The notes under the pieces were generated by a model. That model did not search any database. It saw nothing but the letters and a program-made list of their open reading frames with translations, and was not told the DNA's origin. Shown piece by piece: positions 57,816 to 64,000 of a stretch of 64,000 nucleotides of DNA. Position 1 is the first letter of the stretch. Every line of letters starts with the position of its first letter. The translations under genes and the position numbers were made by a program. Source of the DNA: Actinomycetospora termitidis (GTDB taxonomy: Bacteria > Actinomycetota > Actinomycetes > Mycobacteriales > Pseudonocardiaceae); NCBI RefSeq assembly GCF_030286555.1, contig NZ_JASVWF010000007.1:1-64000 (forward strand). Direction: 5' to 3'.

Positions 57816-59368
57816 GCGCGCCCGCTCCCGCCGCCCGCCTGACCGACCAGGCCCGGGCCGTCGTCGGGAACGCGCAACGCCTGTACGCCACGGGTGGGCC
57901 GGATCCGGCGACCGACTGGGCGCGCGCGGTGCTCCACGACGCGCGGTCGCGCCTGGACGAACCGCTGCGGGTGGCGCTGGCCGGGACGCTGAAGGCGGGG
58001 AAGTCGACGCTGCTGAACGCGCTGGTCGGGGAGCGGGTCGCGGCGACGGACGCGGGGGAGTGCACCCGGCTGGTCACCTGGTACCGGGACGCGCCGTCGC
58101 CCGCGGTGCTGCGCGAGGACACCGACGGCCGGCGGGGCCCGGTGCCGTTCGTGCAGGACCGCGAGGGGCTGCGGATCGACCTGCGGGGCGTCGATCCCGC
58201 GCGGGTGGGCCGGCTGCTCGTCGACTGGCCCTCACGCGGACTGGCGGAGACCACACTCGTCGACACCCCCGGCCTCGACTCCATCCGCGAGACCAACTCG
58301 CGGCGCACGCTGGCCTTCGTCACGCCGGACGACCGGCCGTCCGGGGCGGACGCGGTCGTCTACCTCATGCGCCACGCCCACCGGAACGACGTCGGGTTCC
58401 TCGAGGCGTTCGCCGACCTCGCCCGGGGAGGGGCCGGCGGACTGGGCGCGGTCGGGGCGTCGGGGACGGTCGTGGTGCTGTCGCGCGCCGACGAGATCGG
58501 CGGCGGCGGGCTCGATGCGGTCACGACGGCGGGTCGGGTCGCGGAGGCCTACCGCGACGACCCGGCGCTGCGGCCGCTGTGCCAGACGGTCGTGGCGGTC
58601 GACGGGCTGCTCGCCGAGAGCGCGCGGACGCTGCGCCAGGCGGAGTTCACGACGTTGCAGGCGCTGGCCCGGGCGCCGCGGGCCGAGGTCGACGCGCTGC
58701 TGCTGTCTGCGGACCGGTTCTGTGCGGCCGACCCACCCGCCGTCGTCGCCGAGGCCCTGGCCTCCGACCCGGACGGGACGCGGCTCGACGCACCGGCCCG
58801 CCGGGCGCTGATGGACCGGTTCGGGGTGTTCGGCATCCGGTCCGCGACCACGGTGCTGCGTCGCGGGGCGCGGACCGGGCGGGGCGTCACGGACTCCGTG
58901 TCGCTGGCCGAGGAGCTGGTCAAGCGCTCCGGGCTGGAGGAGCTGCGGGACGTGCTGGGGTCGCGGGTGGTCGGGCGGCGCGACGTGCACAAGGCGCGGT
59001 CGGCGCTGCTCGCGGTGGAGATGGTGCTCGCGCGGGCGCCGCGGCCGGACTCGGGCGGGGTCGCCGCGGAGCTCGAGCGGGTGCTCACCGGCGCCCACGA
59101 GTTCACCGAGCAACGCCTGCTCGCGGCCCTGCGCCAGGGCCAGGTGACGATGCCCGCGGAGACCCAGCCGGAGGCGGAGCGGCTGCTCGGCGGGGATGGC
59201 CCGGACCCGCACGCGCGGTTGGGCGTCGCGCCGGGCGAGGACGTGCGGGCCGCGACGCTCGAGGCACTGGACCGGTGGCGGACCCGGGCGGAGTCCCCGC
59301 TGACCTCGAGGGCGGCGGCGGAGGTGGCGCGGGCGGTGGTGCGCTCGTGCGAGGGGGCGCTGCGGTGA
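57812..59368 (+). CDS. iniC: IniC-like dynamin-family GTPase
   Basis: A 518-residue GTPase starting at a GTG in the iniA stop. G1 is AGTLKAGKSTLLNAL near 55, a GECTRLVTWY segment gives the switch I threonine, G3 is LVDTPGLDSI near 150 and G4 LSRADEIG near 225. No strong hydrophobic paddle is present, as in IniC of mycobacteria, which probably works with IniA. The C-terminal 130 residues are helical. It is the last gene of the operon; repeats begin 10 bases after its stop. Confidence 0.85.
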   Translation: MSAPAPAARLTDQARAVVGNAQRLYATGGPDPATDWARAVLHDARSRLDEPLRVALAGTLKAGKSTLLNALVGERVAATDAGECTRLVTWYRDAPSPAVLREDTDGRRGPVPFVQDREGLRIDLRGVDPARVGRLLVDWPSRGLAETTLVDTPGLDSIRETNSRRTLAFVTPDDRPSGADAVVYLMRHAHRNDVGFLEAFADLARGGAGGLGAVGASGTVVVLSRADEIGGGGLDAVTTAGRVAEAYRDDPALRPLCQTVVAVDGLLAESARTLRQAEFTTLQALARAPRAEVDALLLSADRFCAADPPAVVAEALASDPDGTRLDAPARRALMDRFGVFGIRSATTVLRRGARTGRGVTDSVSLAEELVKRSGLEELRDVLGSRVVGRRDVHKARSALLAVEMVLARAPRPDSGGVAAELERVLTGAHEFTEQRLLAALRQGQVTMPAETQPEAERLLGGDGPDPHARLGVAPGEDVRAATLEALDRWRTRAESPLTSRAAAEVARAVVRSCEGALR

Positions 59369-59377
59369 TCCGGATGG

Positions 59378-59491
59378 TGTGCGCGACGCACACGGTCGGG
59401 CAGGGCGGTGTGAGCCGGCGCCGGATGTGCGTGGCGCGCACGGTTGGGCGGGGCGGCGTGAGCTGACGCCGGATGTGCGTGCCGCACACGG
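59378..59491. repeat. Second 48-bp-period repeat array, three copies
   Basis: Cores TGTGCGCGACGCACACGG (59378), TGTGCGTGGCGCGCACGG (59426) and TGTGCGTGCCGCACACGG (59474) start exactly 48 bases apart. The 30-base spacers are nearly the same (beginning TTGGGCGGGGCGGCGTGAGC or close to it). Each core is itself palindromic (TGTGCG/CGCACA). The CGCACACGG end and the period are shared with the array at 45667. It sits 10 bases after the iniC-like stop. Confidence 0.8.
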
Positions 59492-59507
59492 TTGGGCGGG
59501 GCCGCCG

Positions 59508-59604
59508 CGCCTTGTCGCGGGTTCTCCGCGGTCCGGCGGCACCTTGTCGTTGGGATTCCCAGCGACATGGTGGGGGCGGGCCGTGGGTTCCCCGCGACAA
59601 GGCG
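59508..59604. repeat. Nested palindromic element
   Basis: Outer arms CGCCTTGTCGCGGG (59508-59521) and CCCGCGACAAGGCG (59591-59604) are a perfect 14-bp inverted repeat. Inside lies a second hairpin, CCTTGTCGTTGGG (59542-59554) with CCCAGCGACATGG (59558-59570), pairing at 11 of 13. The three CCTTGTCG-type words look like copies of one motif. It lies just upstream of the HAD gene promoter. Confidence 0.7.
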
Positions 59605-59632
59605 AGGCAGGGACGGTCGACGACGGCCGGGC

Positions 59633-59638
59633 TACGGT
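59633..59638 (+). promoter_or_regulatory. Candidate -10 box for the HAD gene
   Basis: TACGGT ends 8 bases before the GTG at 59647, consistent with a leaderless transcript. No clear -35 hexamer is visible. Confidence 0.3.
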
Positions 59639-59646
59639 CGACCACC

Positions 59647-60210
59647 GTGATCGTCCTGGACCTCGGTGGCGTGCTGGTGGCGTCGGACGCGGTGATGACG
59701 GCTGTCGCCGAGCGGCTCGGGGTGTCGAGGCCGGCGCTGGAGGCGGTCTACTACGGGCCGCGGGAGGCCTATGACCTCGGCGGGGCCGACCTCGCCTACT
59801 GGACCGCGGTCGGTGCGGCGCTCGGCGCCACGATCTCGGACGGCGACGCCGCCGAGCTGACCGCGATCGACGCGACGAAGTGGGCGGACCTCCCGGCGGA
59901 GTCGGCGGAGTTTCTGGCCGCGCTCGGCGATCGGCGGACGGCCGTGCTCTCCAACGCACCGGCACATCTGGCCCGGACCGTCCGCACGGCGACCTGGTCG
60001 CAGCGCTTCGAGACGCTCGTGTTCTCCGCGGAGGTCGGCCTGGTCAAGCCCGACCCCGCGATCTACGCCGCCGCCGACCGCGCCTACGGCACCACGCCGG
60101 GCGAGTGCACCTTCTTCGACGACAAGCCCGTCAACGTCGAGGCCGCCCGCGCCCACGGGTGGGACGCGCACGTGTGGACCGGACCGGCCGACGCGCTCGC
60201 CCGGCTGTAG
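59647..60210 (+). CDS. HAD-superfamily hydrolase
   Basis: A 187-residue protein. It begins MIVLDLGGVLVASDAV, HAD motif I in the D-x-GGVL form seen in YihX-like phosphatases (the first catalytic aspartate is D5). Motif II is AVLSNAPAHL, motif III GLVKPDPAIY and motif IV FFDDKPVNVEAA. It should remove phosphate from a small sugar phosphate or nucleotide; the substrate is unknown. The start at 59647 is fixed by motif I; the open frame upstream reads through repeats. Confidence 0.85.
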   Translation: MIVLDLGGVLVASDAVMTAVAERLGVSRPALEAVYYGPREAYDLGGADLAYWTAVGAALGATISDGDAAELTAIDATKWADLPAESAEFLAALGDRRTAVLSNAPAHLARTVRTATWSQRFETLVFSAEVGLVKPDPAIYAAADRAYGTTPGECTFFDDKPVNVEAARAHGWDAHVWTGPADALARL

Positions 60211-60217
60211 GACGACC

Positions 60218-60289
60218 GGCAAGATCTCGTTCTACCGCGCGAAGTGGGGCGCGGACCGAGCGGTCCGCTCCCACCGCCAGGATCTCGCC
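60218..60289. repeat. 72-bp palindromic repeat element, copy 1
   Basis: The element begins GGCAAGATC and ends GATCTCGCC, near-perfect terminal inverted repeats. Inside is a second inverted repeat around GACCGAGCGGTC flanked by GTGGGG-type and CTCCCAC sequences. It starts 8 bases after the HAD stop. Copy 2 has the same length and about 90% the same bases by eye. Confidence 0.75.
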
Positions 60290-60334
60290 GTCTCCGGCCG
60301 CACGGATCCCGTTCCGCGGCGTCTCGTCGGAGAA

Positions 60335-60406
60335 GGCAAGATCCCGTTCCACCGCGCGAAGTGGGGCGGGGACCGAGCGGTCCGCTCCCACCGACAGGAT
60401 CTTGCC
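60335..60406. repeat. 72-bp palindromic repeat element, copy 2
   Basis: The element begins GGCAAGATC and ends GATCTTGCC, a perfect 9-bp terminal inverted repeat, with the same internal palindrome as copy 1. It starts 117 bases after the start of copy 1 and ends 41 bases before the stop of the convergent transporter gene. Confidence 0.75.
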
Positions 60407-60446
60407 GTCTCAGGCGGCCCGGACCTCGTCCGGCTGCGCCACCGGG

Positions 60447-61727
60447 TCAGACCGTCTCGGGCGCCGGGGCCACGGTGGTGCGGGCCGGCTCGCGGGTGGC
60501 GAACAGCATCAGGAGCGCGCCGACCAGGGCGAGCACGCTCATCGTCACGAACCCGCTGGTGAACGTGCCGGTGCTGTCGACGATCGCGCCCATCGCGACC
60601 GGTGCGATGACGCCGGAGATCGCGAACGCCGCGTCGGCGAAGCCGGCGGCGGTGCCCGGCTGGCTCGGTGCGGCGTCGATGGAGGCGACCCACCAGATGC
60701 CGCCGGTGACGAACCCGAAGCCGACGCCGCAGGAGATGAAGATCAGCGCGACGGTGAGGGTCGGGTCGAGGAACACCGGGATCAGCGAGGCGCCCGAGAG
60801 CAGCAGCGCGACGCCCATGATCGTGTAGCGGCTGCGCACGCTCTGCGTCCGCCGGTAGACCCGGTCGACGAGGAACCCGCCGACCAGGGCACCGACGATG
60901 CCCGCCGCCCACGGCGCGATCGCGAACGCGCCGACCGCCTTGATCGACAGCCCGAACGAGGTCGAGAGGTACTGCGGGAGCCAGTACATGAAGCCCCAGA
61001 ACATGAATCCCCACGCGAAGTAGCCGATCGCGCAGATCCAGAGGTTGCGGTTGCGCAGCAGGGCGCTCCAGTCGGTGCGGCCCGGGGTCTCGTGCGCGAT
61101 CTCGGCCTCGCGGCCGGCGGCGATGAGGGCGCGCTCGGCGTCGTTGGGCTGTGTGGCCTCCTCCGGGGTGCTGCGCAGCAGGCCGAGCGCGACGACGATC
61201 CACAGCAGCCCGAACCCGCCGATCACCCAGAACATCCCGCGCCACCCGACGGCGCCCATGAGCTGGGTGAGCAGCGGCCCGGCGATCAGCAGGCTGCCGG
61301 AGACGGCGACGCCGCCGATCAGGGCGAGCGCGAAGCCGCGCTCCGACGCCGGGAGCCAGCGGCCCGCGGTGCGGGTGGCGGCCGGGAAGGCCGGAGCCTC
61401 CGCCGCGCCGAGCACGATGCGGATGAGCAGCAGGCCGACGAACCCACCCGCGAGCGGCACCAGCGCCGTCGTCAGGGAGAACAGCGCGACCGCGGCGATG
61501 AGCACCTTGCGTGGGCCGAACCGGTCGACGAGCGGACCGGAGAGGAACGCGAAGACCGCGTAGCCGATCGAGAAGACGCTCGAGACGACGCCGTACTGGG
61601 TGTCGGTGATCCCGAACTCGGTCTTGAACGGCGTGACCGCGTACGAGATCGCGCTCCGGTCGACGTAGTTGATGACGATCAGGGCGACGATCAGTCCGAT
61701 CGTGACCCAACGAAAGCGGGTGGGCAT
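60447..61727 (-). CDS. MFS transporter, anion:cation symporter type
   Basis: A 426-residue membrane protein with about 12 segments. VINYVDRSAISYAVTPF in the first helix and LSGPLVDRFGPRKVLIAA in the next loop match the ACS family (sugar acids, phthalate, related carboxylates). ATRTAGRWLPASERGFAL is the typical helix 4-5 region. AGGTGAGG upstream supports the ATG at 61727. Its promoter carries a palindrome also present in the 3' end of the preceding gene. It probably imports the carboxylate handled by the cyclase and PrpD-like proteins. Confidence 0.85.
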   Translation of the reverse strand: MPTRFRWVTIGLIVALIVINYVDRSAISYAVTPFKTEFGITDTQYGVVSSVFSIGYAVFAFLSGPLVDRFGPRKVLIAAVALFSLTTALVPLAGGFVGLLLIRIVLGAAEAPAFPAATRTAGRWLPASERGFALALIGGVAVSGSLLIAGPLLTQLMGAVGWRGMFWVIGGFGLLWIVVALGLLRSTPEEATQPNDAERALIAAGREAEIAHETPGRTDWSALLRNRNLWICAIGYFAWGFMFWGFMYWLPQYLSTSFGLSIKAVGAFAIAPWAAGIVGALVGGFLVDRVYRRTQSVRSRYTIMGVALLLSGASLIPVFLDPTLTVALIFISCGVGFGFVTGGIWWVASIDAAPSQPGTAAGFADAAFAISGVIAPVAMGAIVDSTGTFTSGFVTMSVLALVGALLMLFATREPARTTVAPAPETV

Positions 61728-61748
61728 GGTCCTCACCTGTCCGTAGCG

Positions 61749-61767
61749 CGTTCCGCTGATAGGAACG
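61749..61767 (-). promoter_or_regulatory. Palindromic operator candidate, copy 1
   Basis: CGTTCC-N7-GGAACG, a perfect inverted repeat, lies 22 bases upstream of the transporter start. The TTCC-N7-GGAA form resembles IclR-type sites. A second copy with the same arms and spacer length lies 107 bases away. Confidence 0.6.
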
Positions 61768-61850
61768 AATGCCGAATGGCGTTGACGTGAAGAATGGTGC
61801 TCGACGGAGATCGGGTCAATGGTGCAGCTCCGACCCGTGACCCTGAATTG

Positions 61851-63260
61851 TCAATCGTTCCGGTAGAAGGAACGAGCGAGGTCCGCCGGGGTGGTGGAGT
61901 CCCGCAGGTCCCAGACGCGGGCCGCCAGGTCGCCCGCCCCGGAGCCGGCGTTCATGACGAACTTCGTCTCGTGCTCGGCGGCCGAGAGCGGGCGCACCGG
62001 CCCGCCGCGGTTGTCGCGGACCCGCTCGGTGACGACCTCCCCGGAGCGCAGGTGCGCGGTGAGGACGGCGGGGAAGGCGCGCGGGAAGCCGGCCGTGGCC
62101 TCGTCGTCGGGAACGCACTCCACCAGGGCGGCCACGGCGAGCCGGGCCGGGTCGGCCGCCGCGGCGTCGGTGAAGTCGGCGTGCGAGACCCCCAGGCCAC
62201 CGCGGTCACCGGTCAGGGCCGCCGCGACGGTGTAGGGCCCGGAGAACGCCGCGTGGTACCCGGAGCGCGGGTGGGCCTTCTCCGCGGCCGGCTCCGCGAT
62301 CGTGCGCAGCACCGGGGCGGGCACGCCCAGGACGAGCCGCTCGACGTCGTCGGGACGGATTCCGCGGTCGCGCAGGGCGAGTGCGGCGTCGATGCCGGCG
62401 TGCGTGAAGTGGTTGCAGGGGTAGGGCTTGTAGAACACGCGCAGGGTCTCCCAGCGCTCGCCGAGCCCCTCGGTGACCTCCTCGATCCGCACCCGGTCGC
62501 CGCAGAACGCCTGCAGGAAACCGAAGCGCCCCTCGAGGACGGTCGGCGGGCCGGTGAGGCCGTGGCGGGCGAGGTCCGCGGCCGCGACCCCGGCGTGCGC
62601 CGCCCACCCGCAGTGCACCCGCTTGACGGTGCCGCCGGTGCGGTTGGCCTCGATGACGCCGGCGCCCATGGAGGCGGCGATGCCGATCGCCGAGGTGAGC
62701 TGGTCGGCGTCGAGCCCGCGCAGCATCCCGGCCGCGACGGCGGCGCCCACGGCCCCGCAGATCGCGGTCGCGTGCTGGCCGTACTCGAAGAACACGGAGT
62801 TGCCGAGCTCCTCGTCGTACCCGGCCATCCCGAGCCGGCAGGTCAGCTCCACCCCGACGGCGGCCGCGTCGAGGAAGGCGGGCCCGCTCGCGCCCGCGGC
62901 CTCGGCGGCGGCGAACGCGGCGGGCAGCACGGCGGCCGACGGGTGCAGGACCGACGGCAGGTGGGTGTCGTCGAAGTCCAGCGAGTGGGCGAGCGTGCCG
63001 TTGACCAGGGCGGCCGAGGGGGCGGGGAGCTGCTCCCCGGTGGCGAACGACGTCGCCGCGCCGCGCCCGCCCCACTCGTCGACGACGGCCGAGACGATCC
63101 GGCCGGGCTCCTCGCGCCGGGCGGCCAGGCAGTTGCCGAGCAGGTCGACGGTGCGCGCGGCGAGGTCGTCGCGCAGCTCGGCGGGCAGGCCCTCGGCCAC
63201 GACCCGGACGGCGAGGTCGGCGACCTGCTGGGCGGGGGTGCGGGTCACGACGGCGGTCAC
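61851..63260 (-). CDS. MmgE/PrpD family protein
   Basis: A 469-residue protein from a GTG overlapping the cyclase stop. It has the family's helical domain signature: VDLLGNCLAAR, NGTLAHSLDFDDTHLPSVLH with the conserved DFDD, and SAAVLPAAFAAAEAAG. A second domain begins near 270 with FYKPYPCNHFTHAGIDAAL. Relatives include 2-methylcitrate dehydratase, aconitate decarboxylase and iminodisuccinate epimerase, so a dehydratase, decarboxylase or epimerase acting on a polycarboxylate is likely. Confidence 0.85.
   Translation of the reverse strand: MTAVVTRTPAQQVADLAVRVVAEGLPAELRDDLAARTVDLLGNCLAARREEPGRIVSAVVDEWGGRGAATSFATGEQLPAPSAALVNGTLAHSLDFDDTHLPSVLHPSAAVLPAAFAAAEAAGASGPAFLDAAAVGVELTCRLGMAGYDEELGNSVFFEYGQHATAICGAVGAAVAAGMLRGLDADQLTSAIGIAASMGAGVIEANRTGGTVKRVHCGWAAHAGVAAADLARHGLTGPPTVLEGRFGFLQAFCGDRVRIEEVTEGLGERWETLRVFYKPYPCNHFTHAGIDAALALRDRGIRPDDVERLVLGVPAPVLRTIAEPAAEKAHPRSGYHAAFSGPYTVAAALTGDRGGLGVSHADFTDAAAADPARLAVAALVECVPDDEATAGFPRAFPAVLTAHLRSGEVVTERVRDNRGGPVRPLSAAEHETKFVMNAGSGAGDLAARVWDLRDSTTPADLARSFYRND
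61856..61874 (-). promoter_or_regulatory. Palindromic operator candidate, copy 2
   Basis: CGTTCC-N7-GGAACG again, with identical 6-bp arms and spacer length. It sits in the last codons of the MmgE/PrpD gene (SFYRND end). The two centres are 107 bases apart, close to ten helical turns, so looping by one repressor is possible. Confidence 0.5.
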
Positions 63261-64000
63261 GCGAGCACCGCCACCGGCCGGACCGGGGAGCCGGTGCCGC
63301 CCACGATGCGCAGCGGCGCCATGACGAACACGAACTCGGTGAGGCCCGCGTCGTGGGCGTCCTCCAGCGCCAGGTGCTCGATGATGTGGATGCCGTTCTC
63401 CACCAGCAGGATCCGGTGCACCGGCAGCACGGCGTGCCCGGCGCCCGGCGGGATGCGCTCGAAGGCGGTGGTGTCGCTGCCGGCCGCGACGACGCCGCGC
63501 TCGGCGAGCCACGCAGCGCCGCTCTCGTCGACGCCCGGGACGCCGTCGGCCTGGCCGAGGTAGGTCGCGGCGGTCCCGAAGTGCCGCGCCCAGCCGGTGC
63601 GGATCACCGCGACGTCGCCCGGGCCCGGCTCCGGGCCGGCCGCGGCCAGGTCGGCGGCCGTCACGGCCTCGCCCGGCTCCAGCACGTCCACCCCGCGGGC
63701 GGCGGCCACGTCGAGCAGCACGCCGCGGGTGATCATCGGCGGGATCGTCTCCGCGCCGTGCTCGCGGTGCACCCCGCCGACCTGCGCCTCGGCCGCGTCG
63801 ACCCCGCCGTGCAGGCAGCCCTCGTGGCTGACGTGCGAGAGCGCGTCGACGTGGGTGCCGACGTGCCCGCCGGTCACGATCATCTCGTTGGAGGCGGACC
63901 CGCCGTCGGGACGGACCATGTCGCCGTGGCGACGGATCAGCGTCATCCGGAAGCCGGGGTGGTTCGGCGAGCACGGCATGCCGGTGAACAGCGGCTGGCC
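63257..64000 (-). CDS. Cyclase / kynurenine formamidase-like hydrolase, truncated by the window end
   Basis: At least 247 residues are visible. GGHVGTHVDALSHV near the N-terminal third is the metal-binding H-x-G-T-H-x-D motif of the cyclase family (kynurenine formamidase, isatin hydrolase). DVAVIRTGWARHF and IIEHLALEDAHDAGLTEFVF follow as expected. An ATG at 63979 exists, but the codons before it (QPLFTG) fit the family's conserved start region, so the gene continues past 64000. It overlaps the MmgE/PrpD gene by 4 bases and probably opens a cyclic amide or ester in the same pathway. Confidence 0.85.
   Translation of the reverse strand, partial: GQPLFTGMPCSPNHPGFRMTLIRRHGDMVRPDGGSASNEMIVTGGHVGTHVDALSHVSHEGCLHGGVDAAEAQVGGVHREHGAETIPPMITRGVLLDVAAARGVDVLEPGEAVTAADLAAAGPEPGPGDVAVIRTGWARHFGTAATYLGQADGVPGVDESGAAWLAERGVVAAGSDTTAFERIPPGAGHAVLPVHRILLVENGIHIIEHLALEDAHDAGLTEFVFVMAPLRIVGGTGSPVRPVAVLA

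Noticed and set aside
1..64000. tRNA or rRNA genes
   Set aside because: I found no cloverleaf-like sequence with a TTCGA-type T-arm plus a matching acceptor stem, and no rRNA sequence; a covariance-model search would settle this.

Overview
The window is high-GC DNA (about 70% by eye) with dense, mostly co-directional genes, many 4-base stop/start overlaps (ATGA, GTGA), frequent GTG starts and several apparent leaderless promoters. Together with an iniBAC-type locus, DUF3558 lipoprotein, DUF4253, DUF6247 and a daunorubicin-type ABC exporter, this points to an actinobacterium. The Pseudonocardiales, for example Pseudonocardia or a relative, fit best, but that assignment is inference from gene content.

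Positions 1-18,200 look like an accessory region. It holds a four-gene overlapping operon (DUF4365 nuclease-like protein, unknown protein, winged-helix protein, giant double P-loop HerA-like ATPase). Then come a broken AbiE-type toxin-antitoxin pair, an orphan VapB antitoxin, a DUF6247 gene pair, and a second defence block: a PLD-nuclease/helicase/DUF3427 protein, a small protein coupled to an AT-richer reverse transcriptase, and an EVE-HNH endonuclease. An ISL3-type transposase remnant marks the edge. Behind it is a small cassette with a DUF3558 lipoprotein and a frameshifted secretion-substrate-like gene.

Positions 18,200-36,300 are catabolic. An AraC regulator precedes an eight-gene operon: HyuA-type ATP-dependent carboxylase subunit, a HyuB subunit fused to an acetone-carboxylase-gamma-like zinc ribbon, acyl-CoA-type FAD monooxygenase, aryl/acyl-CoA ligase, maleate-isomerase-like protein, aromatic acid MFS importer, P450, amidohydrolase and a TetR regulator. 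A leaderless promoter with a perfect inverted repeat then drives a three-gene unit (VOC protein, 80-residue protein, alpha/beta hydrolase). I infer breakdown of an aromatic or ketone substrate through carboxylation, CoA activation and hydroxylation; the substrate is unknown.

Positions 36,300-50,900 carry housekeeping and efflux genes: MmcQ/YjbR protein, ABC-2 exporter, CPA1 antiporter, DHA2 MFS pump with its TetR, S9 peptidase, FAD monooxygenase, amidase and a GGDEF-EAL protein.

Positions 50,900-59,400 form an extended ini locus: LuxR-type regulator and Hsp70-like membrane protein on the minus strand, divergent from iniB-, iniA- and iniC-like genes, with a perfect hairpin between iniB and iniA. 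Positions 59,400-64,000 hold a HAD hydrolase flanked by several palindromic repeat elements, then a minus-strand unit (cyclase, MmgE/PrpD, MFS) with two copies of one operator-like palindrome; the cyclase runs off the right end.

The main non-genic signal is a family of 18-bp cores spaced at exactly 48 bp, in two intergenic arrays (45,667-45,969 and 59,378-59,491). The strongest candidates for undescribed biology are the HerA-like four-gene operon, the reverse transcriptase module and this repeat family.
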